Shown here: piece by piece, positions 9,071-19,228 of the stretch | How positions within the stretch are numbered: position 1 is the first letter of the stretch | How the letters are laid out: each line of letters starts with the position of its first letter | Assembly (NCBI GenBank): GCA_019745075.1 | Contig: JAIETR010000004.1 | Span: 1 to 64,000 of the forward strand | Length of the DNA: 64,000 nucleotides | Reading direction: 5' to 3' | Origin: Qipengyuania sp. | GTDB lineage: Bacteria; Pseudomonadota; Alphaproteobacteria; Sphingomonadales; Sphingomonadaceae | Notes under the pieces: generated by a model | What the model saw: only the letters and a program-made list of their open reading frames with translations | Told to the model about the DNA's origin: nothing | Database searches by the model: none | Translations under genes and position numbers: made by a program

Positions 9071-10102
9071 TCACCCCTCCGGCTCGGCGCGTGGATCGCG
9101 CCAGGGGCGGGGGTCGCCGGCGCCGATGCGCGCGAGTGCCTCGATCCGGCGCGACTGGCGAATTTCCATGGTGATCCGCAACAGCGGGTGCGGCTCGTGC
9201 TGGAGCTGGCCCGGGGTCATGTCGAAGTAGTGGCGCATCTCGCGGATCAGGTGCGACTGGTCGAAATAGCGCAGCCGCAGCTCCTGCTCCTCCTCCTCCA
9301 GCGCGACGCCGAGCAGCACCGCCGCCATGTCGAGCGCGCGCGCGCGGCGCTGCGCCTGGTGCGGGGTCACCCCCCACTCGCGGTGGATCGCGCGCTCGAG
9401 CGTCCGCCGCGTCACCGCGTGGGCGCCCGCGAAACCGTCGAGCGAGCCGCCCGGATCGGTAAGGCACAGCGTCTCGAAGGCGGTCATCAGCGCGGCCGGA
9501 GGCGGCGGCGCGGCGCCCGCGACAGCCGCCGCGAGCTGGTCCTCCGCGGCATCGAGCCAGGCGCGCTTGTCGGATTGCGGCCGATATCCGGGCAGTACCC
9601 CCGCCGCGCCGGCGACCGGATCGAGCCGGTAGATGCGGTCGATCGTTTCGGGCGGCGGCGGCAGATCGAAACTGCCGCCCGCGCCGGGGCCGCAATTGAT
9701 GGTCACCACCCGAAAACCACCGTGGGCGACCAGCGGCATGTGGCGCGAATTGGGGCCGAAATAGAGCGCCAGCCCCGCCTCGCCCGGATCGTAGTCGAAG
9801 CCGCCATCGGCGGTCCGCGCGCTCCAGCGCGCGCCGAAGATGATCCGCAACACCGGATGCTCGTTGAAGGTGCGGCATTCGATCCGCTGGCCGGGCTGGA
9901 GCGTCACATCGGTCACGCCGATGCGCGTGATCCAGGGCCTCAGCGAATCGCGCGGGGTGCGGTTGAGCGCGAGCGGCATCCCGCCCGGAGTCGAGCCCGT
10001 CAGCGAGGTGATTGCGGAGGGCTCGCCCTTTCCCGAACGAGAGCTCTGGCCTTCACCGTTCCGGCCGCGCTTGCGGGGCCGGAGCCTTGCGTCGTGGGCC
10101 AT
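9071..10102 (-). CDS. AraC-family transcriptional regulator
   Basis: C-terminal HTH: VTRRTLERAIHREWGVTPHQAQRRARALDMAAVLL...FDQSHLIREMRHYFDMTPGQL. Confidence 0.8.
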   Translation of the reverse strand: MAHDARLRPRKRGRNGEGQSSRSGKGEPSAITSLTGSTPGGMPLALNRTPRDSLRPWITRIGVTDVTLQPGQRIECRTFNEHPVLRIIFGARWSARTADGGFDYDPGEAGLALYFGPNSRHMPLVAHGGFRVVTINCGPGAGGSFDLPPPPETIDRIYRLDPVAGAAGVLPGYRPQSDKRAWLDAAEDQLAAAVAGAAPPPPAALMTAFETLCLTDPGGSLDGFAGAHAVTRRTLERAIHREWGVTPHQAQRRARALDMAAVLLGVALEEEEQELRLRYFDQSHLIREMRHYFDMTPGQLQHEPHPLLRITMEIRQSRRIEALARIGAGDPRPWRDPRAEPEG

Positions 10103-10187
10103 GATGCTGCGCTATCCCCTCGATACGACCCGAAAGGCGGTGCTGGGTTGCCTTGACCTGCCGTCCTGATGACGCAAATGCGCGGGA

Positions 10188-10961
10188 GTGCCAAGTGCCG
10201 CCGACCTCGCCCTTGCCAACCGCCTCGCCGATGCCGCCGGCGCGGCGATCCGCCCGCTGTTCCGCGGGGCATGGAGCGAGGAGCGCAAACCGGACCGCAG
10301 CTATGTGACCGAGGCCGACCGCGCCGCCGAGGCGGCGATGCGCGCCATCCTCGAGGCCGAGCGGCCCGGCGACGGCATCGTGGGCGAGGAATACGGCGCC
10401 GTGCGCGAAGGCGCGGCGCGGCAATGGGTGCTCGATCCGATCGACGGCACCACCAGCTTCATCGCCGGGCGGCCGATCTTCGGCACGCTGATCGCGCTGG
10501 TGCGGGACGGCTGGCCGGTGCTGGGGGTGATCGATCAGCCGATCCTCAAGGAGCGCTGGGCGGGGCGCGTGGGGGAACCGACCACTTTCAACGCGAAGCC
10601 CGTCCGCACCCGGCCGTGCCCCGAACTGGCCGACGCCGTGCTCGCCTCCACCAGCCCCAATCTGTTCGGCGAGGTTGACGCCGACGCCTTCATGGGCCTC
10701 GCCAAAGGCGTCGCCGAGCGCAAGATCGTCTGGGGCGGCGACTGCTATTCCTACGGCCTGCTCGCCAGCGGCCACATCGACGTGGTGTGCGAGGCCGGGC
10801 TCAAACTCCACGACTACGCCGCGCTGGTCCCGGTGGTCGAGGGCGCGGGCGGCACGATGTCCGACTGGCAGGGCCACCCGCTCGACGCCGGCTCGGACGG
10901 CCGCGTCCTGGCGCTGGGCGATCCGGCGCGGCTCGAGGACGTGCTCGAGGCGATGAGCTGA
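10188..10961 (+). CDS. hisN: Inositol monophosphatase family, histidinol-phosphatase-like
   Basis: GTG start; GEEYGAVREGAARQWVLDPIDGTTSFIAGRPIFGTLIAL; LKLHDYAALVPVVEGAGG. Confidence 0.85.
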   Translation: MPSAADLALANRLADAAGAAIRPLFRGAWSEERKPDRSYVTEADRAAEAAMRAILEAERPGDGIVGEEYGAVREGAARQWVLDPIDGTTSFIAGRPIFGTLIALVRDGWPVLGVIDQPILKERWAGRVGEPTTFNAKPVRTRPCPELADAVLASTSPNLFGEVDADAFMGLAKGVAERKIVWGGDCYSYGLLASGHIDVVCEAGLKLHDYAALVPVVEGAGGTMSDWQGHPLDAGSDGRVLALGDPARLEDVLEAMS

Positions 10962-11005
10962 TTACGCTTGGGTCGGGGGCGGTCGCAGACCGCCCCGGAG
11001 GAACA

Positions 11006-11521
11006 TCAGCGTGCCAGGGCACTCCGTTGCCGGACGGCGCGGGAGCGCATCGCGCCGCCGATCGCGCCAAACCCAACGATCAGCATCAACCATGCGGCGG
11101 GCTCGGGAATGGCACCCGCCAGCGCGACGGTCAGCCTCCCGGCCTGGTCGTCGCCAAATAGCACGGTTTTGTAGGAGCCGATGCTTCCCATCACGCCATC
11201 GTCAAAATAGAAGTAATAGGTTGTGTCATTGAGCCGCAGACCGACAGTATCGTATCCAGGCCCAAAGTCCGGCATCAATTGCTGCGGATCGACACAGCTT
11301 TGGCCCGCAGGCACGGTGACCGTGCAGCTGTCCGGAGTGAAGTCCGTGTCGGTGGTTACGAAGCTGGGCGACTCATAGGTGAAAGTCGCAAGGGTTTCCC
11401 CGAGGCTATACGTCGAGTAGGACTCGAACGTGTATATTACAGCCGCACCCGCGGACGTCGAGGTGAAGGCGGCCCCCGCTAGCAGACAACCCTTCGCCAA
11501 TGTTTCGATCTTGCCCATCAT
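11006..11521 (-). CDS. PEP-CTERM (PEPxxWA type) sorting-domain protein
   Basis: Signal-like N-terminus and C-terminal AIPEPAAWLMLIVGFGAIGGAMRSRAVRQRSALAR. Confidence 0.88.
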   Translation of the reverse strand: MMGKIETLAKGCLLAGAAFTSTSAGAAVIYTFESYSTYSLGETLATFTYESPSFVTTDTDFTPDSCTVTVPAGQSCVDPQQLMPDFGPGYDTVGLRLNDTTYYFYFDDGVMGSIGSYKTVLFGDDQAGRLTVALAGAIPEPAAWLMLIVGFGAIGGAMRSRAVRQRSALAR

Positions 11522-11868
11522 AGCCCCCCATCGCAAATAGTTAACGACTCGTAGCACATTTCCGAATCAAGGTAAATGGCGATGGGGGTCTCGACAAGGC
11601 TGGTTCACGAATTGAGGGCGGCCGCAGCGATGTCCCGGGCATGACCTTCTCTCGTGGATTGCCCGTCCTAAAAAAACGACCAAAGTCGATCGCGGGATTC
11701 ACCGCAGACGGCATCGACGCTGCCGTTTGCGGGCAGCCTTTGCAACCGGCTTGCGTTTTGGCGCGCCTTGGCCTAACGGCGCGCGCTTCACCGACACGCA
11801 TACCACAGCCGGCCTGGCCAAAAGGGCTGCCAGGGCTGGTTCGAGCGTGTCCCCGAAAGGAGACGAAA

Positions 11869-12072
11869 ATGCCCAAGCTGAAGACCAAGAGCGGCGTCAA
11901 GAAGCGCTTCAAGCTCACCGCCACGGGCAAGGTCAAGCATGGTGTCGCCGGCAAGCGCCACCGCCTGATCAGCCACAATGCGAAGTATATCCGCCAGAAC
12001 CGCGGCACTTCCGTGCTCAGCGACAGCGATGTCGCGCATGTGAAGAAATGGGCCCCTTACGGGCTCGGCTGA
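11869..12072 (+). CDS. rpmI: 50S ribosomal protein L35
   Basis: [39 protein letters not shown]. Confidence 0.98.
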   Translation: MPKLKTKSGVKKRFKLTATGKVKHGVAGKRHRLISHNAKYIRQNRGTSVLSDSDVAHVKKWAPYGLG

Positions 12073-12099
12073 CCCCGGCTTTCATTCAGGAGATACGAT

Positions 12100-12456
12100 A
12101 TGCCTCGCATCAAACGCGGCGTCACCACGCGCGCCAAGCACAAGCGGATTCTGGACCAGGCCAAGGGTTACCGGGGCCGCCGCAAGAACACCATCCGCAT
12201 CGCCCGCCAGGCGGTCGAGAAGGCCGGGCAATACGCCTACCGCGACCGCAAGGTGAAGAAGCGCAGCTTCCGCGCGCTGTGGATTCAGCGCATCAACGCC
12301 GCGGTGCGCGCCGAGGGCCTGACCTATTCGCAGTTCATGCACGGCGCCAAGCTCGCCGGCATCGAGCTCGACCGCAAGGTCATGGCCGATCTGGCGATGA
12401 ACCAAGGCGGTGCCTTCACCGCGATCGTCGGCCAGGCGAAGCAAGCCCTGAGCTGA
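12100..12456 (+). CDS. rplT: 50S ribosomal protein L20
   Basis: [39 protein letters not shown]. Confidence 0.98.
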   Translation: MPRIKRGVTTRAKHKRILDQAKGYRGRRKNTIRIARQAVEKAGQYAYRDRKVKKRSFRALWIQRINAAVRAEGLTYSQFMHGAKLAGIELDRKVMADLAMNQGGAFTAIVGQAKQALS

Positions 12457-12511
12457 GTCGAAAGGGCCGCGCTGCCGGCCTGAGCGCCGCGCATTCGCAA
12501 CCGGCAACATG

Positions 12512-12544
12512 CGGGGGTGGCCTTCGGGCCGCCCCCGTTTTCGT
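12512..12544 (+). terminator. Rho-independent terminator after rplT
   Basis: cgggggtggccttcgggccgcccccgtttt: GC hairpin plus T run. Confidence 0.75.
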
Positions 12545-12598
12545 CGGACCGATGCCTGTTTCGCGCGGGCGCTTGAATATCGCTGCCAAATCCATGAC

Positions 12599-13552
12599 AT
12601 GGGACCCCATGCGGGTCACAAGCCGAATACGGCAATCGTGAAGATCACAGCGGTCGAAGCCGGCGGCCTGCGGCTGCATATCGTGCCGCCGCCGCCCGAT
12701 CTCGCCCCCTATGTTTCGCTCTTTTACCGGACCGATGTCGCCCCCGGCCACGTGTTCGAGGATTGCGTCCCGCCCGAATGGGCCAATCTGCGCGCGGGCC
12801 GGTCCCCGGTTTACGAGGCCGCTATCGGCAGCGAGGCGATGCGACCCGTACCCGAGACGATCATCTCCGGGCCGACCACTCAGGCTGTGCGGCTGCGCAT
12901 CGGCGAAGGGGAATATTGGGGCCTTGGCCTGCTCCCGCTCGGCTTCGCCAGATTCCTCGGCATTCCCGCCAGCGACTACGCCAATCGCTTCCGCGATATC
13001 GCCGCGGAGCCCGCGGCCGAACCGTTTCGTCTCCTGCTCGAAAAGCTGCTCCATTCCCCGATGCCGGTGGCCGACGGCGCCGCGCTGATGACCGAGACCT
13101 TGCGCGGGCTGCCGACGCGGCGGTTGCCGCAAGCGGACGCGATCATCGGCACGCACAAGGCGCTGGTATCCGACCTCTCGCGGTCCGTCGCCAATCTGGC
13201 GCGGGAGGTCGGCACAAGCACCCGCACCCTCGAGCGGTTCTGCTGCCGCAATTTCGGCTTCAATCCGCAGCTGCTGCTGCGCCGTCAGCGGTTCCTGCGC
13301 AGCCTCGCCAGCTTCATGGTCGATCCGACGATGAAATGGATCCACACGCTCGACAGCCATTACCACGACCAGGCGCATTTCGTGCGCGATTTCCGCGAGT
13401 TCATGGGGATGACGCCCAGCGATTATGCGGCAATGGACCATCCGATCACGATGACCGCGGTGCGCGCCCGGCGCGCGGCGCGCGCGGAAGCGATGCAGGT
13501 GCTGCACGAACCCGACCCTCGCCCGCTCGAGCCGTCCGCCGCCAGCGCCTGA
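12599..13552 (+). CDS. AraC-family transcriptional regulator (paralogue 1)
   Basis: VANLAREVGTSTRTLERFCCRNFGFNPQLLLRRQRFLRSLASFM...DQAHFVRDFREFMGMTPSDYA. Confidence 0.85.
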   Translation: MGPHAGHKPNTAIVKITAVEAGGLRLHIVPPPPDLAPYVSLFYRTDVAPGHVFEDCVPPEWANLRAGRSPVYEAAIGSEAMRPVPETIISGPTTQAVRLRIGEGEYWGLGLLPLGFARFLGIPASDYANRFRDIAAEPAAEPFRLLLEKLLHSPMPVADGAALMTETLRGLPTRRLPQADAIIGTHKALVSDLSRSVANLAREVGTSTRTLERFCCRNFGFNPQLLLRRQRFLRSLASFMVDPTMKWIHTLDSHYHDQAHFVRDFREFMGMTPSDYAAMDHPITMTAVRARRAARAEAMQVLHEPDPRPLEPSAASA

Positions 13553-13613
13553 CGCGGCCCGGCGGCTTTTTCTTGCGCGCGACGGTGAGGGCGTGGCATG
13601 AAATTGCGCAGAC

Positions 13614-14504
13614 ATGGGGGCACCAATCCTTCGGGCGCGATTCTTCGCCCCGCCGGCGCAACTGGCGGGATGCTTCACCAGCTTCTACCTCCTCGAGGTC
13701 GATCTGGCGGACGGCGAGCGCGTGGCGGACTATCTCCACCCCGAATGGGGCAATCTGCGCTTCTTTTTCGGCGGGCTGCCCGATTCGGAGATCGTCGGTG
13801 GCCGGACGGTCCGCGGCACGCCCTTCATCGCCACCGGACCGACCTGCCTGCCGGCGGCCTTCCGCCTGCCCGCGACCCGGCTGTGGGGCATCGGCCTGCT
13901 CCCGCTGGGATGGGCCAGGTTCATGGACGTCCCGGCGTGCGAACTGGCGAACGAGGCGAGCGACGGGCTGCGCCACCCGGCCTATGCGCCCTTCGCCGCG
14001 CTTTACGAGGCCCTGCTGGGCGCATCGGACGACGACGAGGCGCAAGCGAAGCTGATTGGCGATTTCTTCCTCGCGCGGGACCGCCCGGTGCGCGGGGGCC
14101 CGAAGATCGCCGCGGTTCACGACGCTCTGGTCGATCCCGCAATGCACGGCGCCGCCGAGCTGGCGGCCCGCGCCAACATCGCCCAGCGCACGCTCGAGCG
14201 GCTGTGCGCGCGCTATTTCGGCTTCGCGCCGCAGCAACTGATCCGGCGGCAACGGATGATGCGCACGCTGTCGGCCTTCATGCTGGCGGACAAGGCCAAC
14301 TGGTCGCAGGTGATCGACCTGCACTATACGGACCACGCCCATTTCACGCATGAATTCCACGCTTTCATGCGGATGAGCCCGAGCGAATACGCCGCGCTCG
14401 ATCATCCGGTCCTGTCGGCCTTCATGGCCGAGCGGGCGCGGGTCATGGGCTCGCCCGTGCAAACGCTCGACCGGCCGGGCAACCCGGCCGCCGCAACACG
14501 CTGA
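13614..14504 (+). CDS. AraC-family transcriptional regulator (paralogue 2)
   Basis: [43 protein letters not shown]...[21 protein letters not shown]; collinear with 12599-13552. Confidence 0.85.
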   Translation: MGAPILRARFFAPPAQLAGCFTSFYLLEVDLADGERVADYLHPEWGNLRFFFGGLPDSEIVGGRTVRGTPFIATGPTCLPAAFRLPATRLWGIGLLPLGWARFMDVPACELANEASDGLRHPAYAPFAALYEALLGASDDDEAQAKLIGDFFLARDRPVRGGPKIAAVHDALVDPAMHGAAELAARANIAQRTLERLCARYFGFAPQQLIRRQRMMRTLSAFMLADKANWSQVIDLHYTDHAHFTHEFHAFMRMSPSEYAALDHPVLSAFMAERARVMGSPVQTLDRPGNPAAATR

Positions 14505-14556
14505 GCACTCGCATGGCGGGGTGGCGCTTTTCGCACGCGCCGCTAAATGCGCCGCG

Positions 14557-15696
14557 ATGAATCCGGAACACGACAAACTCACGGCCGAGGCTTTGGCGCG
14601 CATCGCGGCTGCGGTGAGCGCCGAGGCGGTCGAGGCCGAGCGCATCGCCGCGCTGGGCAAGCAGGGCTGGTTGTCCGCGCTGATGAAGACGCTCGGCGGG
14701 ATGAACCCGGAGGAGCGGCAGGCCGAGGCCCCGCGCATCCAGGCGCTGCGCGCGCGGGTGGCCGATGCGATCGAGGGCAAGAAGGCGGCGCTGGAGCAGG
14801 CTGATCTCAAGCGCAGGCTGGCCGAGGAGCGCCTCGACCTGACCCTGCCCGCCCCCCAGTCCCCCAGCGGCTCGGTCCACCCGGTCAGCCAGGTGATGGA
14901 CGAGCTTGCCGAGATCTTCGCCGACATGGGCTTTTCGGTCGCGACCGGGCCCGAGATCGAGGACGATTGGCACAATTTCACCGCGCTCAACATGGCCGAG
15001 ACGCATCCGGCGCGGGCGATGCACGACACCTTTTATTTCCCCAACGTTGATGCGGATGGCCGCCCGGCCTCAAGCAGCGGAGCGGTAGGCCAACAAACAC
15101 GGATGCTGCTCCGCACGCACACCTCGCCAGTGCAGATTCGCGCGATGGTGCAAGAGGGCGCCCCGCTGCGCATCATCGCGCCCGGCCGCGTCTATCGCTC
15201 CGACAGCGACGCGACGCACACGCCGATGTTCCACCAGGTCGAAGGGCTGGTGATCGACGAGGGCATCCACCTCGGCCACCTCAAGTGGACGCTCGAGACC
15301 TTCCTCAAGGCCTTCTTCGAGCGCGACGACATCGTGCTGCGGCTGCGGCCGAGCTACTTCCCCTTCACCGAGCCTTCGGTCGAGGTCGATGTCGGCTTTG
15401 CGCTTGAAAACGGACGCCGCGTGCTGGGGGGCGACGGCGATGCGCCGGGGCACGGCTGGATGGAGCTGCTCGGCAGCGGCATGGTCAATCGCCGGGTGCT
15501 CGAATCCGCCGGGCTCGACGCCGACAACTGGCAAGGTTTCGCCTTCGGGGTCGGCGTCGACCGGCTGGCGATGCTCAAATACGGCATGGACGACCTGCGC
15601 GCCTTCTTCGACGGCGATGGGCGCTGGCTGGCGCATTACGGCTTCTCCGCCTTCGACCAGCCGACGCTGAGCGCCGGCGTGGGAGCGCGGGCATGA
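14557..15696 (+). CDS. pheS: Phenylalanine--tRNA ligase alpha subunit
   Basis: [40 protein letters not shown]-like motif, [15 protein letters not shown]. Confidence 0.96.
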   Translation: MNPEHDKLTAEALARIAAAVSAEAVEAERIAALGKQGWLSALMKTLGGMNPEERQAEAPRIQALRARVADAIEGKKAALEQADLKRRLAEERLDLTLPAPQSPSGSVHPVSQVMDELAEIFADMGFSVATGPEIEDDWHNFTALNMAETHPARAMHDTFYFPNVDADGRPASSSGAVGQQTRMLLRTHTSPVQIRAMVQEGAPLRIIAPGRVYRSDSDATHTPMFHQVEGLVIDEGIHLGHLKWTLETFLKAFFERDDIVLRLRPSYFPFTEPSVEVDVGFALENGRRVLGGDGDAPGHGWMELLGSGMVNRRVLESAGLDADNWQGFAFGVGVDRLAMLKYGMDDLRAFFDGDGRWLAHYGFSAFDQPTLSAGVGARA

Positions 15697-15715
15697 CCTT
15701 TGGGGACCACCCCCC

Positions 15716-15780
15716 GTTCGCCTCGAGCGCAGTCGAGAGGCGTTGGCGCGAGGTGTCTCGACTTCGCTCGACACGAACGG
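15716..15780. repeat. Palindromic repeat, family A (cgttcgtgtcgagcgcagtcgagac)
   Basis: cgttcgcctcgagcgcagtcgagaggcg...cgaggtgtctcgacttcgctcgacacgaacgg in the pheS-pheT gap. Confidence 0.8.
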
Positions 15781-15790
15781 AGTTGGTGCT

Positions 15791-18367
15791 GTGAAGTTCT
15801 CGCTCGAATGGCTGCGCTATTTCCTCGAGACCGGTGCGGGCGTCGCCGAGATCGCGGCTGCGCTCAATCGTATCGGGCATGAGGTCGAGGGGATCGAGGA
15901 TCCGGGCGAGAAGCTCAAGGGCTTCAAGGTCGCCAGAGTGCTCAGCGCGGCGCGCCATCCGGCTGCCGACAAGCTACAGGTGCTGACCGTCGATACTGGT
16001 GACGGCCAGCCGCTTCAGGTCGTATGCGGCGCTTCCAATGCCCGCGCGGGGATGGTCGGCGTGCTCGGCCTGCCGGGCGCGATTGTGCCCGGGAACGGCA
16101 TGGAGCTCAGGAAGAGCGCGATCCGCGGGGTCGAGAGCAACGGCATGATGTGCTCGGTGCGCGAGCTCCAATTGGGCGACGAGCACGAAGGGATCATCGA
16201 GCTGCCCGGGGACGCGCCGGTGGGCGCCGACTTTGCCGACTATCACTCGCCAAGCCCGGTGTTCGACGTGGCGATCACCCCCAACCGGCCCGACTGCATG
16301 GGCGTGATGGGAATTGCGCGCGACCTCGCGGCGGCGGGGGTCGGGACGTTCAAATCCTTCGACGTGCCCGAGATCGAGGCCTACGATCCGTGTCCGGTCG
16401 AGATCCGCACCGACGATGCCGAAGGCTGCCCGGCATTCTACGGCCGCACTATCGGGGGTGTCAGCAACGGCGCAAGCCCCGAATGGATGCAGCGCCGCCT
16501 GATCGCCGCGGGCCAGCGCCCGATCAGCGCGCTGGTCGACATCACCAATTACCTCATGCTCGCGTTCGGACGCCCGGCGCATGTCTATGACCTCGCCAGG
16601 CTATCGGGCGCGGTGGTGGCGCGACGGGCGAAGGCCGGCGAGCAGGTGCTGGCGCTCAACGAGAAGACCTACACGCTCGACCAGACCATGACCGTGATCG
16701 CCGACGCGGGCGGCGTGCACGACATCGCCGGCATCATGGGCGGCAAGCATTCGGGCGTGACCGCGGAGACGACCGATGTGCTGCTCGAGATCGCCTATTT
16801 CGATCCCGAGCGGATCGGCGCGACCGGCCGCAAGCTTGGCCTGACGAGCGATGCCCGCACGCGCTTCGAACGAGGGGTGGATCCGGCCTTCCTCGGCGAC
16901 GGCCTCGCGATCCTGACCGATCTGATCCTGCGCATCTGCGGCGGCACGCCGAGCGCGGTGGTGCGCGCCGGATCGCCGCCGGTCGAGCCCAAAGTGGTCG
17001 CCTTCGATCCGAGCCTCACGCAGCGGCTCGGCGGCATCGCCATCGATAACAGCGAGCAACGGCGCATTCTCGAAGCGCTGGATTTTCACCTTTCACCCCT
17101 CCCCTTCAGGGGAGGGGACGGGGGTGGGGCTTGTGCCGAAACCGCGTCGCAAGACAGCCCCCACCCCAACCCCTCCCCTGGAAGCGAAGCTGTTCCGGAG
17201 GAACAACGGGAGGGGCTTTGGCAGGTCACCTGCCCGCCGCGCCGCCACGACATCGAGGGGCCGGCCGATCTGGTCGAGGAAGTCGTGCGCATCCACGGGC
17301 TCGACAAGGTTGCCAGCACCCCCCTGCCGCGCGCGGACGGCGTCGCCAAACCCACCGCCACCCCACTCCAGCAGACCGAGCGCAAGCTGCGCCGCACCGC
17401 CGCCGCGCGCGGGCTGAACGAGGCGGTGACCTGGTCCTTCCTACCGGAGGCCGACGCTGCGCATTTCGTCCTTCGACAGGCTCAGGACGAGCGGAGTTTG
17501 GGAAAAACCTCTCCCGCTCATGCTGAGCCTGTCGAAGCAGGAGCAGCGCGCGACCTCTGGATTCTCGACAACCCGATCAGCGAGGACATGAAGGCAATGC
17601 GCCCCTCGCTGATCCCCGGCCTGCTCGCCGCCGCCAAGCGCAACGCCGACCGCGGCGCCGCCGGCTCGCGATTGTTCGAGATCGGGCGGCGCTACTTTCG
17701 CGCCGATGGCGGCGCGAGCGACGAGAAGCCGACGCTCGGCGTGGTGCTGGCGGGCGAGAAGTCGGCGCGCGGCTGGGCGGCGGGCAAGGCGCGCACCTTC
17801 GACGCCTATGACGCCAAGGCCGAGGCGCTGGCGCTGCTCGAAGCCGCCGGAGCGCCGGTCGCGACCTTGCAGGTGATGGGCGAGGCTGGGCCGCAATTCC
17901 ACCCCGGCCAGTCGGGCACGCTGCGGCTCGGACCCAAGGCGGTGCTCGCCCGCTTCGGCGCGCTCCATCCCGCGACGCTCAAGGCCTTCGATATCGACGG
18001 CCCGGTGGTGGCCGTCGAGCTTTTCCTCGATGCGATCCCGCCGCGAAAGAACGCGCAGTTCGCGCGGCCGGCCTTCGCGCCCCCCGCGCTCCAGCCGGTG
18101 ACCCGCGATTTCGCATTCCTCACCCCCGTCGATCTTGTCGTCGGAGACCTCGTACGGGCGGTGCGGGGCGCGGACAAGCAGGTGATCGTCGACGCGCGGG
18201 CGTTCGACGTTTTCGCCGGCCAGGGCGTGCCCGAGGGCCGCAAGTCGGTCGCCGTCGAAGTCACGCTCCAGCCAAGCGAGAAGAGCTTCACCGATGCGGA
18301 AATCAAGGCGATCTCGGAAAAGGTCGTCGCTGCTGCAGCGAAGCTCGGCGGGGAGTTGCGCGGGTGA
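15791..18367 (+). CDS. pheT: Phenylalanine--tRNA ligase beta subunit, with two repeat-derived in-frame insertions
   Basis: GTG start; MKFSLEWLRYFL-like, EMAT-fold core, CPPRRHDIEGPADLVEEVVRIHG, NPISEDMKAMRPSLIPGLL, C-terminal anticodon-binding-like domain. Confidence 0.95.
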   Translation: MKFSLEWLRYFLETGAGVAEIAAALNRIGHEVEGIEDPGEKLKGFKVARVLSAARHPAADKLQVLTVDTGDGQPLQVVCGASNARAGMVGVLGLPGAIVPGNGMELRKSAIRGVESNGMMCSVRELQLGDEHEGIIELPGDAPVGADFADYHSPSPVFDVAITPNRPDCMGVMGIARDLAAAGVGTFKSFDVPEIEAYDPCPVEIRTDDAEGCPAFYGRTIGGVSNGASPEWMQRRLIAAGQRPISALVDITNYLMLAFGRPAHVYDLARLSGAVVARRAKAGEQVLALNEKTYTLDQTMTVIADAGGVHDIAGIMGGKHSGVTAETTDVLLEIAYFDPERIGATGRKLGLTSDARTRFERGVDPAFLGDGLAILTDLILRICGGTPSAVVRAGSPPVEPKVVAFDPSLTQRLGGIAIDNSEQRRILEALDFHLSPLPFRGGDGGGACAETASQDSPHPNPSPGSEAVPEEQREGLWQVTCPPRRHDIEGPADLVEEVVRIHGLDKVASTPLPRADGVAKPTATPLQQTERKLRRTAAARGLNEAVTWSFLPEADAAHFVLRQAQDERSLGKTSPAHAEPVEAGAARDLWILDNPISEDMKAMRPSLIPGLLAAAKRNADRGAAGSRLFEIGRRYFRADGGASDEKPTLGVVLAGEKSARGWAAGKARTFDAYDAKAEALALLEAAGAPVATLQVMGEAGPQFHPGQSGTLRLGPKAVLARFGALHPATLKAFDIDGPVVAVELFLDAIPPRKNAQFARPAFAPPALQPVTRDFAFLTPVDLVVGDLVRAVRGADKQVIVDARAFDVFAGQGVPEGRKSVAVEVTLQPSEKSFTDAEIKAISEKVVAAAAKLGGELRG
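17096..17217. repeat. Family C palindromic repeat inside pheT
   Basis: cccctccccttcaggggaggggacgggggtggggc...cagcccccaccccaacccctcccc...gggagggg. Confidence 0.85.
17467..17538. repeat. Family B palindromic repeat inside pheT
   Basis: cgtccttcgacaggctcaggacgagcgg...ctcccgctcatgctgagcctgtcgaag. Confidence 0.88.
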
Positions 18368-19110
18368 AGACGGCCTTCGTCACCGGCGCCACTGCGGGCA
18401 TCGGCGCGGCTACTGTGCGGGCCTTGGTCACGAGCGGCTGGCGCTGCGTCGCCACCGGGCGGCGCGCCGAGCGGCTCGAGGCGCTGGTCGGCGAGCTGGG
18501 CGTGGACAAGGTCCATCCGGCGGTGTTCGACGTGCGCGACAGCGACGCGCTCGACGCCGCGCTGGCCGCGCTGCCCGAGGGCTTCCGCAACATCGACCTG
18601 CTGGTGAACAACGCCGGGCTCGCGCAGGGGCTCAAGCCCGCGCAGGAGGCCGACCTCGCCGACTGGCAGACCATGATCGACACCAACATCACCGCGATGG
18701 TGGTGCTGACGAGGAAACTGCTGCCGGGCCTCATCGAACGCAAGGGTGCGGTGATCGCGATCGGCTCGGTGGCGGGCAGCTACATCTACCCGATGGGCAA
18801 CGTCTATGCCGGATCCAAGGCCTTCGCGAACCACTTCACGCTGGCGCTGCGCGCCGATCTCCACGGCACCGGCGTGCGTGTGACCAGCATCGAGCCGGGC
18901 ATGGTCGAGACCGAATTCACGCTGGTGCGGACCGGCAGCCGGCAGGCGAGCGACGACCTCTACCGCGGCGTCAACCCGATGACCGCGGAGGACATCGCCA
19001 ACACCATCCGCTGGATCGCCGAGCTGCCCCTCCACCTCAACATCAACCGCATCGAGCTGATGCCGGTGAACCAGGACTTCGCCGGTTTCCGGGTGGCGCG
19101 GGAGAGCTAG
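18364..19110 (+). CDS. SDR-family NAD(P)-dependent oxidoreductase
   Basis: FVTGATAGIGAATVRAL, NNAGLA, YAGSKAFANHF; GTG start overlapping the pheT stop. Confidence 0.92.
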   Translation: MKTAFVTGATAGIGAATVRALVTSGWRCVATGRRAERLEALVGELGVDKVHPAVFDVRDSDALDAALAALPEGFRNIDLLVNNAGLAQGLKPAQEADLADWQTMIDTNITAMVVLTRKLLPGLIERKGAVIAIGSVAGSYIYPMGNVYAGSKAFANHFTLALRADLHGTGVRVTSIEPGMVETEFTLVRTGSRQASDDLYRGVNPMTAEDIANTIRWIAELPLHLNINRIELMPVNQDFAGFRVARES

Positions 19111-19140
19111 CGACAATTCGTTAGCCGTAACAAACCCAGC

Positions 19141-19206
19141 GCCGTTCGTGTCGAGCGCAGTCGAGACACCGGCGCGACGTGTCTCGACTGCGCTCGACAC
19201 GAACGG
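19141..19206. repeat. Palindromic repeat, family A
   Basis: gccgttcgtgtcgagcgcagtcgagacaccggcgcgacgtgtctcgactgcgctcgacacgaacgg, near-perfect inverted repeat. Confidence 0.88.
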
Positions 19207-19228
19207 ATTTGGATACGGACACATTGAA

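Noticed and set aside
17096-17538. Frameshift or pseudogenisation of pheT by the repeats
   Set aside because: The reading frame stays open throughout and conserved motifs on both sides are intact.
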